NCBI GenBank assembly: GCA_012842085.1
Contig: DUTM01000139.1
Coordinates: forward strand, 1-44,093
DNA: 44,093 nt
Direction: 5' to 3'
DNA from: Mycobacteriales bacterium
GTDB lineage: Bacteria; Actinomycetota; Actinomycetes; Mycobacteriales; Mycobacteriaceae
Shown: positions 36,466 to 44,024 of the stretch, piece by piece
Layout of the letters: every line of letters starts with the position of its first letter
Numbering within the stretch: the stretch's first letter is position 1
Made by a program: the position numbers and the translations under genes
The notes under the pieces: generated by a model
The model's database searches: none
What the model saw: the letters and a program-made list of their open reading frames with translations, nothing else
What the model was told of the DNA's origin: nothing

Positions 36466-37020
36466 TCAACTTGAAGTATGAGCCTGGTTCGTTTCTGCCT
36501 TGGCTTCAGATTCGGATTTTGGTGCAAGCACCGCGATCATTTGGCGACCTTCTAGTTTCGGTGGACGTTCAACAGCTGCAATGTCTTTTAGTTGATCTGC
36601 AAGATCAACCAACTTATCCTTTGCTAAATCCGAATGAACGATCTCTCTACCTCGAAACCGTACGGAGACTTTAACTTTATCACCAGACTTTAGAAAACGC
36701 TCTGCAGCCCTGAGTTTAACATTAAAATCATGATCGTCGATCTTAGGACTCATTCGAATTTCCTTAACAGTAATGACTCTTTGTTTCTTCTTGGCCGCCT
36801 TGTCCCGTTTACTCTGTTCGTATCTGTGTTTCCCATAATCCATCACTCGACAAACAGGTGGGTTGGCATTTGGTGCAACCTCTACAAGATCAAGTCCTCG
36901 ATCACCAGCTACACGCAATGCATCACGAACATTCATAATACCCAACTGATCCCCGTTGGCATCCACAACCCGAACCTCACGGGCCCGAATCTCATTGTTT
37001 ACTCTTAGTTCCTTGCTAAT
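36466..37020 (-). CDS. infC: Translation initiation factor IF-3, with ATT start codon
   Basis: A 184-residue factor that keeps 30S subunits free and checks start codons. The N-domain begins ISKELRVNNEIRAREVRVVDANGDQLGI, and the C-domain has KEIRMSPKIDDHDFNVKL and VKVSVRFRGREI. No ATG, GTG or TTG is available at the right place in frame. GGAGGGG sits seven bases before ATT AGC AAG. ATT is the start also used by E. coli infC, where IF-3 discriminates against it and so represses itself. The in-frame extension upstream (to 37224) runs through the promoter and leader and is not coding. Confidence 0.93.
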   Translation of the reverse strand: MSKELRVNNEIRAREVRVVDANGDQLGIMNVRDALRVAGDRGLDLVEVAPNANPPVCRVMDYGKHRYEQSKRDKAAKKKQRVITVKEIRMSPKIDDHDFNVKLRAAERFLKSGDKVKVSVRFRGREIVHSDLAKDKLVDLADQLKDIAAVERPPKLEGRQMIAVLAPKSESEAKAETNQAHTSS

Positions 37021-37192
37021 GGTGTCACCCCTCCAATATGTGTATTTAAAATAAAAAAACGGACGGCATTCGCCACCCGCTCCAATCCACAAATTCATAT
37101 CCTGAAAAAATACAGGCAGAATACAATTTATGGTAATAGACCTTGAGAACACGTAGTTACAAGGTGAGAAGCGGTGGCTTCTGCTTGACATA
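37021..37192 (-). promoter_or_regulatory. infC-rpmI-rplT leader, L20-type attenuator
   Basis: About 170 nt of untranslated leader with an AGAAGCCACCGCTTCTCACCT helix region, as in Firmicutes L20 leaders, and a terminal intrinsic terminator. In relatives bL20 binding or a related switch decides between readthrough and termination. Identification rests on position and motif resemblance. I have not folded it. Confidence 0.7.
37053..37079 (-). terminator. Attenuator terminator in the infC leader
   Basis: On the minus strand CGGGTGGC (37079-37072), loop GAAT, GCCGTCCG (37067-37060; two G-U pairs) followed by seven T. It ends about 33 bases before the infC start codon. Confidence 0.85.
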
Positions 37193-37195
37193 TGG

Positions 37196-37224
37196 AGTAT
37201 ACCACACAGTTTTTTCTTAGTCAA
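37196..37224 (-). promoter_or_regulatory. Sigma-A promoter of infC-rpmI-rplT
   Basis: TTGACT (37224-37219), 17-bp spacer, TATACT (37201-37196) with an extended TGG. The -35 box contains the TGA stop of ytxC. Confidence 0.85.
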
Positions 37225-38009
37225 GGCGTTTTTCCTTGACAGAGTGGGCAGCCTGTGCAGACCCGTACCCGTTCTGTAAAGACCTTTGAGATGATGTTTA
37301 CTATATCGCTTTGTTGGCTCACATGAATAATAATTCGTCTGGGGGCCATGTTTACGAGTGCACTAACAATAAGGTCTTCAAAGTAATATGCCGTTTGCTC
37401 CACATACTCCTGCTGGACAGTGTTTCCAGCACCATCTACTAGTTCTACACTATTGCTTACACCTGGCAAAATATGAACAACAGAAGTACGAGGCTCCTGC
37501 ATATCAACGAAGTAACGTAATAAACGAATAAACTCATTGAATTCCTTTTCCAGTAAAAATACATCAACTGATTGATCAACCGCTTCTTGCAGCATACTCC
37601 AAAACCACGGCAGACGAAAGCGGGTAAACCCATCAACGATCAGTTCTGTTGAATCCTCAACCCAATCGTAGACGCATAAAGCGGTCTGCTCATGAATCTT
37701 CTCAACTTCTAGTTTGTCCCCTAGAATCTCCCAGGCCCGATCAGAAATCACACGCTGTTCGACCAAATCAAAAAAGGCATAATAGACCCATAGAAATCGC
37801 CGGATCCAATGCCTTCGAAGATGATCCAAAATGAGTTCAGCCACTTTGTGGGAAAACGCCCATTCTTCACCTATGTTTCTATCAAGCTGTATAGTAACAA
37901 ACCCGTAGTCTCCTTGCTGCCATTCATCACAAACGAGCAATTCCCTGTTAGCCCATGTTTTAACGATGGAAAAAGCATCTCCTTGCGCGCTGAGAACAAA
38001 TCCACACAT
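37221..38009 (-). CDS. ytxC: Sporulation protein YtxC
   Basis: A 262-residue protein that matches the putative sporulation protein YtxC. The family pattern is visible in DLVEQRVISDRAWEIL, FTRFRLPWFW, EKEFNEFIRLLRYFVDMQEP and APRRIIIHVS, with the C-terminal CTGCPLC cysteines. No biochemical role is known. ATG 38009 has GAGGGGG four bases upstream. A longer in-frame reading to 38141 would overlap the polymerase gene. It follows the end-joining operon by 35 bp and ends within the infC promoter. Being next to ku supports a spore-related role for both. Confidence 0.82.
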   Translation of the reverse strand: MCGFVLSAQGDAFSIVKTWANRELLVCDEWQQGDYGFVTIQLDRNIGEEWAFSHKVAELILDHLRRHWIRRFLWVYYAFFDLVEQRVISDRAWEILGDKLEVEKIHEQTALCVYDWVEDSTELIVDGFTRFRLPWFWSMLQEAVDQSVDVFLLEKEFNEFIRLLRYFVDMQEPRTSVVHILPGVSNSVELVDGAGNTVQQEYVEQTAYYFEDLIVSALVNMAPRRIIIHVSQQSDIVNIISKVFTERVRVCTGCPLCQGKTP

Positions 38010-38044
38010 ATCTTCCCCCTCTTCCCACAGTAGTATATGAGGCT

Positions 38045-38944
38045 TTAGTGAGGGATATTCTTGAGAGTGTGCAGCATATGTTCTAGAGATTGGGCATCTT
38101 GAGAGACAATGTAAAAAAGGTCGCCCATTTCTTGAACCCATTGGGGCACTGTTTGAATTGTAAAATCTTGGGGAGAAACGTAATCCAAATCATTCCAGCG
38201 AATGGGAGTAGAAACGGTTGCTTCGTCTGAAGGACGAGGACTGTAAACTCCCACGATCGTCTTGCTAGCTAGATTTTGTAGATAATCCACATACACGCCT
38301 CGACGATTCCTAACGAGACGTTCTAGAGTGATATCTCCCGGGTACAGCTCATAGAGAATCTGACCCAAAAGCTGCACCAACCCAGTACTGATTTGAAAAT
38401 CATAGCTGGGAACAAGAGGGATATAGATATGCAAACCCGATCCCCCTGAGGTTTTAGGGTAACCCCGCAAGCCCAATTTCACTAGAAGCTCCTGACATCG
38501 TTTGGCGGCTTCAACGGCTTCCTTAAATCCAAGGGGAGGAGTAGGATCTAGATCGATAATGGCAAAACTTGGTACGTTAGGATTCGATCGTACATAAGAA
38601 GCAGGATGAAACTCAATTGAACCCTGATTAACAAACCAAGTAATGGCACTTAAGTCATCTGCTAGCATATATTCCGTATCATTAGAAACGAACGTTTTAA
38701 CCCATGATGGAGCGCCTGTAGGCTTGTTTTTTTGATAGAAGAAGTGGCCTTCTACACCGTCCGGATATCTAGTTACAGTCATAGGTCGATTCTGCCAATA
38801 AGGAATGGTATAAGGAGCCATACGAACATGATAATTAAGGAGATCGGCTTTTGTTAACCCCAGTTTTGGCCAAAAGACCTTGTCCAGATTGGATAACTGC
38901 AGGGTACGGCCATCTACGGTTACAACTTGGGTAGAAGCCACCAT
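38045..38944 (-). CDS. LigD-type polymerase/primase domain protein (stand-alone)
   Basis: A 299-residue archaeo-eukaryotic primase-superfamily polymerase. In fused LigD proteins this domain fills gaps and adds nucleotides, mainly ribonucleotides, at broken DNA ends. Catalytic motifs are present: D131 and D133 in IIDLDPT, S/H in SGGSGLHIY (H172), and a later WNDLD with the third carboxylate. It begins right after the ligase stop (0 bp), with AGGAGG near the ligase end. It is a separate gene, not fused to ligase, and there is no phosphoesterase domain. Confidence 0.92.
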   Translation of the reverse strand: MVASTQVVTVDGRTLQLSNLDKVFWPKLGLTKADLLNYHVRMAPYTIPYWQNRPMTVTRYPDGVEGHFFYQKNKPTGAPSWVKTFVSNDTEYMLADDLSAITWFVNQGSIEFHPASYVRSNPNVPSFAIIDLDPTPPLGFKEAVEAAKRCQELLVKLGLRGYPKTSGGSGLHIYIPLVPSYDFQISTGLVQLLGQILYELYPGDITLERLVRNRRGVYVDYLQNLASKTIVGVYSPRPSDEATVSTPIRWNDLDYVSPQDFTIQTVPQWVQEMGDLFYIVSQDAQSLEHMLHTLKNIPH

Positions 38945-39865
38945 CTATTCGCCTCCTAACACACATTGATTTGGTTGTTTGTCCCATCGAAATCTGCAAA
39001 ATACAGGATGGCGCAGTCGAAATTGAGGGGTGAATTCCAAGTACTCCACCTCAACAACAATTTGAGGTTGAAACCACGCAATTCTGTCCTCATCCGATGG
39101 AGGATTGATCACTGGACAGCTGGATATGTTTAATATTCGAGAGGCTTTTTGAATAAAATTCCTTTCTGTATCTCCCAAACCGCTGCCTGCTTTTCCGATG
39201 TAGACTAATTCCCCATTTTCTCGGTATTGAGCAAGACAAAGGGACCGTACTGAAGTACCTAACTCGAAGTACCCAACTAAGACGCAATCGGCAGTCCGTT
39301 TGTATTTTGTCTTCCGCCAATACAGAGAGTGTTCTCCCGGCAGGTAAGGAGATTGCTCGCTCTTGGAAACTACTCCCTCCAATCCCAGACTCTTGACCGC
39401 ATCTAGGACGGCCTGACGAGGCTGATAGAAAACTGGGGATAAAGTGAGCCATGTAAGATCGGCCGCTAGTTCGTCTAGATAGGCTCGTCGCTGATGCCAG
39501 GGGAGCTGGCAGAGGCTTTCTCCATCTAGATACAGAAGGTCAAATACTATATACCCTACTTGCCCTGTTTCTTTCCATTTATTATGCTGAAGCAGTGAAA
39601 ACTCAGGTGTTCCCTTTTCGCCGAAAGCTACAATCTCCCCGTCTAGTACCATGGTCCTCTTGGATATGGTACCAATGGTGGATATTACCTCCGGAAATTT
39701 CGAATTGAGAAGGCGCCCGTTTCGGCTGCGTATCTCCACATTATTATGGTCTATTAAATACATCATCGCTCGATAGCCATCCCATTTCACTTCGTGAACG
39801 AAACCAGCATCATCTAGCAGGGGCTTAGGAGATGGAAACATAGGTCGAAATAAGGGAATGTTCAA
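38945..39865 (-). CDS. ATP-dependent DNA ligase (LigD/LigC ligase domain, stand-alone)
   Basis: A 306-residue DNA ligase that seals breaks brought together by Ku. The nucleotidyltransferase domain has motif I EVKWDGYR with the adenylated lysine K26, motif III around YIVFDLLYLDG, motif IV LEGVVSK and motif V WRKTKYKR. The C-terminal OB domain (residues about 190-300) follows. The start overlaps the ku stop by four bases (ATGA). Confidence 0.93.
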   Translation of the reverse strand: MNIPLFRPMFPSPKPLLDDAGFVHEVKWDGYRAMMYLIDHNNVEIRSRNGRLLNSKFPEVISTIGTISKRTMVLDGEIVAFGEKGTPEFSLLQHNKWKETGQVGYIVFDLLYLDGESLCQLPWHQRRAYLDELAADLTWLTLSPVFYQPRQAVLDAVKSLGLEGVVSKSEQSPYLPGEHSLYWRKTKYKRTADCVLVGYFELGTSVRSLCLAQYRENGELVYIGKAGSGLGDTERNFIQKASRILNISSCPVINPPSDEDRIAWFQPQIVVEVEYLEFTPQFRLRHPVFCRFRWDKQPNQCVLGGE

Positions 39866-40665
39866 TGTCGAACCTCTTCCCCATAATCTCTCACCTTAGT
39901 CTGCTGCGCTTGTAGCGAAGCCTCTAATGCACTCATTAGATCAATCACATTTGAGGTTTTTTCAAGAGGTGCTGCAGCAACAGTCTCCTGCCCTGCGATC
40001 TTGTTTTGAATAAGTTCCAGTAAGCCTGTCCGGCGAGTATCTTCATAGTGTTCTGGTTTAAAAGGCTCTGACAAACTCTCGATTAATGAAATGGCCATAT
40101 TAAGCTCTTTCTCTTGAATAGAAGCACCAACATCGGTTTGTAAGCCTGCTGTATCTCGAATTTCATCAGGATAGAAAATCGTTTCCAAGGCTAGGATACG
40201 ACGATAGACCCGCACTACTGCTAGTGATGACTTGGAACGAATCGTCATCCTCGCTACTCCGATTTTCCCAGACTGGACCATGGCTTCTTTTAACAAAGTA
40301 TACGCCTTACCTCCCGTTTCTGATGGTTCAAGATAATAGGCTTTATCAAAATAGACAGGGTCAATTTCCCCTAAGTCTACAAACCGCAGAATATCGACTG
40401 CCCGAGACAACTTTTCTTCAAATTGGGCCCACTCCTCATCTGTGACAATAACGTACTGACCCTTCTCATACTCGTATCCTCTCACGATCTCTTGAGGTGG
40501 TACCTCCCTAGCACATTGTGGACAAACCTTTTGATACTTGATGGGCGTATGACACAAGCTGTGTAACTGGTTGAACCGAATAGATTTCGATTCTGTTGCG
40601 CTGTACATTTTAACTGGAATATTCACCAGCCCAAAACTTATAGAACCTCTCCACATACTCCGCAT
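39862..40665 (-). CDS. ku: Ku protein, non-homologous end joining
   Basis: A 267-residue homodimeric ring protein that binds DNA ends and recruits LigD-type enzymes. MWRGSISFGLVNIPVKMYSAT at the start and YEYEKGQYVIVTDEEW are typical. A Cys/His cluster (CHTPIKYQKVCPQC) lies near residue 40. The C-terminus is short. The operon ku-ligase-polymerase is compact (4-bp overlap, then 0 bp). In Bacillus the orthologous system is made in the spore under sigma G. I could not identify such a promoter upstream. Confidence 0.94.
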   Translation of the reverse strand: MRSMWRGSISFGLVNIPVKMYSATESKSIRFNQLHSLCHTPIKYQKVCPQCAREVPPQEIVRGYEYEKGQYVIVTDEEWAQFEEKLSRAVDILRFVDLGEIDPVYFDKAYYLEPSETGGKAYTLLKEAMVQSGKIGVARMTIRSKSSLAVVRVYRRILALETIFYPDEIRDTAGLQTDVGASIQEKELNMAISLIESLSEPFKPEHYEDTRRTGLLELIQNKIAGQETVAAAPLEKTSNVIDLMSALEASLQAQQTKVRDYGEEVRH

Positions 40666-40738
40666 AGGTTTTCCTCTTCCCCTTCCCTTTAAAATATCTC
40701 TCCAGTTTAGTGTTTCTCACTTTCCATGTAATTTTCAC

Positions 40739-40766
40739 TTGCAAATTGCGAAAAATCTGGTATCCT
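40739..40766 (+). promoter_or_regulatory. Promoter of rpsD
   Basis: TTGCAA (40739-40744), 16-bp spacer, TATCCT (40761-40766) with an extended TGG. Predicted leader about 65 nt to ATG 40838. Confidence 0.7.
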
Positions 40767-40837
40767 TAGTAGAGGAAGAAATAACAAGGCGCGGCTGCTT
40801 TGGAAAATGTATATTAGTTAGGATTGGAGAGAAGTGA

Positions 40838-41437
40838 ATGTCGCGTTATACGGGACCAACATGGAAAATTAGTAGACGCTTAGGTTTTTCACTAAGCGAA
40901 ACAGGAAAAGAACTGCGAAAGCGTCCATATCCACCAGGACAGCACGGTCAAGGACGAAGAAAACTCAGTAACTATGGTCTTCAGCTTCAAGAAAAGCAGA
41001 AACTGCGTTTTCTATATGGACTGAGCGAACGTCAATTTAGAAACTTGTTCCGAGAAGCAGAAAAAATGCCAGGTATTACAGGTGAGAACTTCATGATTCT
41101 ACTGGAGTCTCGTTTGGATAATCTAGTGTTTCGCCTGGGTTTTGCTCGTAGTCGAGCAGGCGCTCGGCAGTTAGTCGTTCACGGTCATGTTACTGTTAAC
41201 GGTAAGAAAACAGATATTCCCAGTTATCGTGTACAGGTAGGGGACGTTATTTCTTTACGGGAGAAGAGCCGCAGCTTAAAAGTGGTACAAGAAGCGCTGG
41301 AAGTTCGACCAAATGTTCCTGAATATTTGTCATATGATGAGAACGCAATGGCTGGAGAGTATATTCGCTTACCACGCCGTGATGAGCTTAATCCTGATAT
41401 CAACGAAGCTGAAATCGTTGAGTTTTACTCCAAATAA
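40838..41437 (+). CDS. rpsD: 30S ribosomal protein uS4
   Basis: A 199-residue primary 16S rRNA-binding protein. [15 protein letters not shown] at the N-terminus lacks the zinc cysteines, so it is the C-minus form. The S4 RNA-binding domain is [34 protein letters not shown]. It stands alone, as in Bacillus, not in the alpha operon, and is probably autoregulated. GGAGAG lies seven bases before the ATG. Confidence 0.98.
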   Translation: MSRYTGPTWKISRRLGFSLSETGKELRKRPYPPGQHGQGRRKLSNYGLQLQEKQKLRFLYGLSERQFRNLFREAEKMPGITGENFMILLESRLDNLVFRLGFARSRAGARQLVVHGHVTVNGKKTDIPSYRVQVGDVISLREKSRSLKVVQEALEVRPNVPEYLSYDENAMAGEYIRLPRRDELNPDINEAEIVEFYSK

Positions 41438-41442
41438 TGCTG

Positions 41443-41476
41443 AAAAAAGGCGATGGATTCAACCATCGCCTTTTCT
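41443..41476. terminator. Bidirectional terminator after rpsD
   Basis: Stem AAAAGGCGATGG/CCATCGCCTTTT (12 bp, loop ATTCAA). It serves rpsD on the plus strand and the small zinc-ribbon gene on the minus strand. Confidence 0.88.
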
Positions 41477-41526
41477 TATATTCAACTAAAAATAAAAAAC
41501 GGCTTCTACGGCCGTTTTCTTGCTCA

Positions 41527-41661
41527 TTACTTACCACAGTGTTTGCAGACTTTGGCATCGTTCTTCTCCCATAACAACTTAACACCAGTCCGCTTGCAGG
41601 ACGGACATGTGCCTCTCCAACCTTCTGCCTTAATGTTTTTACCTCGTTTAGCTTTGGCCAT
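41527..41661 (-). CDS. 44-residue zinc-ribbon protein, ribosomal-like
   Basis: Very basic N-terminus (MAKAKRGKNIKAEGWRGT), then CPSC and CKHC pairs 19 residues apart, ending CGK. The composition resembles small ribosomal zinc-ribbon proteins (bL36, bL33, uS14 types), but I cannot match it to a named one. ATG 41661 is preceded by GGGGGAATTGGTTC. A longer in-frame reading to 41712 would enter the tRNA-Cys gene. A role in the ribosome is inferred from composition and from rpsD nearby, not shown. Confidence 0.66.
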   Translation of the reverse strand: MAKAKRGKNIKAEGWRGTCPSCKRTGVKLLWEKNDAKVCKHCGK

Positions 41662-41700
41662 GAACCAATTCCCCCAATCACCGGTACTATAACAAAAAAA

Positions 41701-41775
41701 TGGAGGCGGCACCCAGATTCGAACTGGGGAATGGAGCTTTTGCAGAGCTCTGCCTTACCGCTTGGCTATGCCGCC
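41701..41775 (-). tRNA. tRNA-Cys (anticodon GCA)
   Basis: A 75-nt cloverleaf with encoded CCA. Acceptor GGCGGCA/TGCCGCC, D arm TAGCCAAGCGGTAAGGCA, anticodon loop CTGCAAA, T arm CTGGGT with loop TTCGAAT. Discriminator U, as expected for cysteine. Confidence 0.93.
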
Positions 41776-41788
41776 TCAAGCAGTTAAA

Positions 41789-41817
41789 ATATTACCATCT
41801 TTACGGTCATCTGTCAA
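41789..41817 (-). promoter_or_regulatory. Sigma-A promoter of the tRNA-Cys gene
   Basis: TTGACA (41817-41812), 17-bp spacer, TAATAT (41794-41789), about 14 bp before the tRNA 5' end. The insertion sequence begins only about 20 bp upstream of the -35. Confidence 0.8.
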
Positions 41818-41906
41818 GGGTTAACTGGGAAGCGGATAGTGTCAACCCACTGTAGGATGAAGTAGAATCTCTATGTCCCTTCGTGACAAGACAAAGCCTA
41901 TTGTTG

Positions 41907-43334
41907 TTAAATATCAAGCGTTGTGTTCGCTATTCTCCTCAATAACGGGCCAAACGATGTAGAACTCCCCCGAAGCAACGGAATGTTACCTAAAGTTTCT
42001 AGATTACTACCGACCGCTTTAGCAATCGGTATAATGGTCTGATTTAGCAGATGGTGCAAATGAAACAGTCTCTTTTCTTTTGTGCTTTGGTCTATGTGGA
42101 TTTGGTGTACGTTTATTCCGTTAGCCCGATGAACCCGCAGATGAGCTACCTGATTTGCACCTAAGTAAGACCAACCCATGGGGCGACTACTCAATCTTGC
42201 CGAAAGAATGTGACTCACATGGCCTTCGACACTACATCCCACCAATAGACCCCGATACTTTCTTCGGGCTTGAATCCCGCTCCAGTTGTTGTTTAAATAC
42301 CCTTGCACTTTGAGAATCGCCTTTTTACGAGACTCCTCCTCCGCCTCTTCGCGAAAAGAAATAAGCAAACGGTTCATTTGGCTCCATTTACCGTTCCAAA
42401 TGGCTAGAGCTAAAGCTTCTCTCTTACCATCATCTGCTCCAGCAGCTTTTAGAATCGCTTTCCGCAGGTGAAATCCATCCATCACATAGTATGAATCGGG
42501 GATATACTCAACGCCGGACTTAATCCAAGAGGCTCCATCACCTGATAGAAAAATGTACTCCGTCTTTTCAAGATCGTAGTGGTCGTCGAGGTAGTGCCAG
42601 ACGGTATCCCATATCTTTTCGCTTTTTATTCCTGGACTAAAGGTGAAGTACTTCTTCCCAAGCAACTTGTAGCGGTTTGTCCCCACGCGAATACGACCTT
42701 CATGAACACAGACCAACTTTTGCTCAAACCCTCGAAGACCCTGTTCTTGATGCGCGACATGGTCCTCATCGGCTTCAATATATAAGATGCGACTTTCTTT
42801 CTTAAACGAAGGTTTTTCTTTTAGTTCTATCTGTTCTGGCTGGAGCTTCCTTACGAGATTAAGTACAGTCTGGCCAGACACACTCGTTCCCTGGGCTCGT
42901 TTTTCCTGGCTTTCACCAGCCTTGCGGTAAGAGCTGTCGGCAACCTCTTCCAAAAGATCAGCTTCTAGAAGTGTATCCAGGCGCTGATGAGGCGTATACC
43001 CCAAAGCCCTATCAGCTAAGTACGCATATTTACCGGTTCTCTTATTTCGAAAGTACGTGCGTCGGTAGGTGACTGGACCGAAAGGCGAGAGAATGGTTTT
43101 GGCGTCATTCTTCCGTTCAATAACCCAATCTTTCCTACGGGAACAGTCGCTTACTAACTCACTGTCAATCAGCTCTATTAATCGTTGTTGAATGGTAGCA
43201 GATAAACTGTTCATGCCATCTCTTAAGGACTCTTGAAATCCTGCCAAGCCATTTCCGTTAAGAATTTCCAAAATTGATTCTTCTACTACTTCACGAAAGG
43301 AAAACACCAAACTCTCATCGAATATTGTCTGCAT
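41907..43334 (-). CDS. ISLre2-family transposase (UPF0236)
   Basis: A 475-residue transposase. Family features are an N-terminal helical part (FREVVEESILEIL), FGPVTYRRTYFRNKRTGKYAYLAD, the SVSGQTVLNLVRKL region, and a DDE-type core with YIEADEDHVA, FLSGDGASWIKSG and YVMDGFHLRKAI. A late CSVEGHVSHILSARLSSRP segment follows. The frame is intact from ATG 43334 to the stop, so the element may be active. A longer in-frame reading to 43406 includes the leader hairpin and is unlikely. The ribosome binding site GAGGTGAG is part of a potential 12-bp stem. Confidence 0.88.
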   Translation of the reverse strand: MQTIFDESLVFSFREVVEESILEILNGNGLAGFQESLRDGMNSLSATIQQRLIELIDSELVSDCSRRKDWVIERKNDAKTILSPFGPVTYRRTYFRNKRTGKYAYLADRALGYTPHQRLDTLLEADLLEEVADSSYRKAGESQEKRAQGTSVSGQTVLNLVRKLQPEQIELKEKPSFKKESRILYIEADEDHVAHQEQGLRGFEQKLVCVHEGRIRVGTNRYKLLGKKYFTFSPGIKSEKIWDTVWHYLDDHYDLEKTEYIFLSGDGASWIKSGVEYIPDSYYVMDGFHLRKAILKAAGADDGKREALALAIWNGKWSQMNRLLISFREEAEEESRKKAILKVQGYLNNNWSGIQARRKYRGLLVGCSVEGHVSHILSARLSSRPMGWSYLGANQVAHLRVHRANGINVHQIHIDQSTKEKRLFHLHHLLNQTIIPIAKAVGSNLETLGNIPLLRGSSTSFGPLLRRIANTTLDI

Positions 43335-43335
43335 A

Positions 43336-43393
43336 GAAGATCTCACCTCAGAGTACTCTGTACTCGTCCTGTGCTCGGGACGGTGAGATCTTC
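43336..43393 (-). promoter_or_regulatory. Branched inverted repeat covering the transposase ribosome binding site
   Basis: Perfect 12-bp arms (43336-43347 and 43382-43393; GGTGAGATCTTC on the inner arm) enclose a 12-bp palindrome (CAGAGTACTCTG) and a CGTCC/GGACG hairpin. In transposase mRNA that begins upstream, the arm nearest the ATG holds the Shine-Dalgarno GAGGTGAG, so the fold would hide it. Confidence 0.6.
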
Positions 43394-43532
43394 TTCTATT
43401 TCCCAAACAGAATTCCTGTCCTACAGTAACTTTACACTAGCTACACAGATGGGGTGTTTCTCTTCAAAAGAAGGAAAAACTGGGAAAATCTCGTATATAA
43501 ATGAAAACGTATATTTATTAGGGAGTGGCATC

Positions 43533-44024
43533 ATGAGCACTAAGAAACGAAAAATCAAACTACTCAATTTGCGAAGCAAACTTACAACAGCGGTCGTAGC
43601 TGTTGCCTTGATTCCTCTGCTCATCCTGGCTATTGCGATTATGAACCAGTCGGAAAAAGCCATTATCGAAACAGTGGGGACTTCCTTCTCCAGCCAGGTA
43701 CACTCAACACTAGAAAGTCTGCTGCGAGATATCGATGGGTTTAAGAAAGAAGCGTTAACACTTGCGGTTAATCCATCTATTGAACAGTTGGTGGTCATAC
43801 CTGCTACCTCAGCTATCAACAGCCACGGGTTGAAAGACAAATCCATCGAGGAAATGGAAGCCATCATGGAAGAAACTCGCAACCTAGAAACAAATACTCG
43901 AACCCAAACCTTCCTCCAGACATCCGTTACGGAGTTCGACAGTTTCACTGAACTCATTGTGACAAACCTCGACGGGCTTACCTTAGCAGCCACTCAGCGT
44001 CCAGAACGATTTTTGTCACAATGA
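43533..44024 (+). CDS. Start of a membrane sensor or chemotaxis-type receptor, 3' end not genuine
   Basis: The first 160 residues look like the N-terminus of a methyl-accepting chemotaxis protein or other dCache sensor. It has a basic cytoplasmic start, one transmembrane helix (residues about 19-42, LTTAVVAVALIPLLILAIAIM), then an extracellular ligand-domain helix (SSQVHSTLESLLRDIDGFKKEAL) and a strand region (ELIVTNLDGLTLAATQRPER). ATG 43533 has GGGAGTGG upstream. From the last base of codon 160 (44012) the DNA is an inverted copy of upstream sequence, so the final residues and stop are probably artefacts. The real gene must be much longer and lies outside this window. Which receptor class it is cannot be decided. 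Confidence 0.6.
   Translation: MSTKKRKIKLLNLRSKLTTAVVAVALIPLLILAIAIMNQSEKAIIETVGTSFSSQVHSTLESLLRDIDGFKKEALTLAVNPSIEQLVVIPATSAINSHGLKDKSIEEMEAIMEETRNLETNTRTQTFLQTSVTEFDSFTELIVTNLDGLTLAATQRPERFLSQ

Larger units (their letters stand above)
41837..43439 (-). mobile_element. ISLre2-type insertion sequence, about 1.6 kb
   Basis: A single transposase gene bounded by imperfect inverted repeats of about 21 bp. The left end TAGTGTCAACCCACTGTAGGA (41837-41857) differs at four places from the inverted right end (43439-43419; TAGTGTAAAGTTACTGTAGG...). I see no target-site duplication, so the exact ends are uncertain by a few bases. The element lies between tRNA-Cys and the sensor-type gene. Confidence 0.82.

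Noticed and set aside
36466-37224. 252-residue version of IF-3 starting at 37224
   Set aside because: The extra 68 codons cover the promoter, leader helices and terminator, and read as non-protein-like sequence.
43421-43993. 190-residue minus-strand ORF opposite the receptor gene
   Set aside because: It is the antisense of a clearly coding region with a transmembrane helix and family-like sequence.
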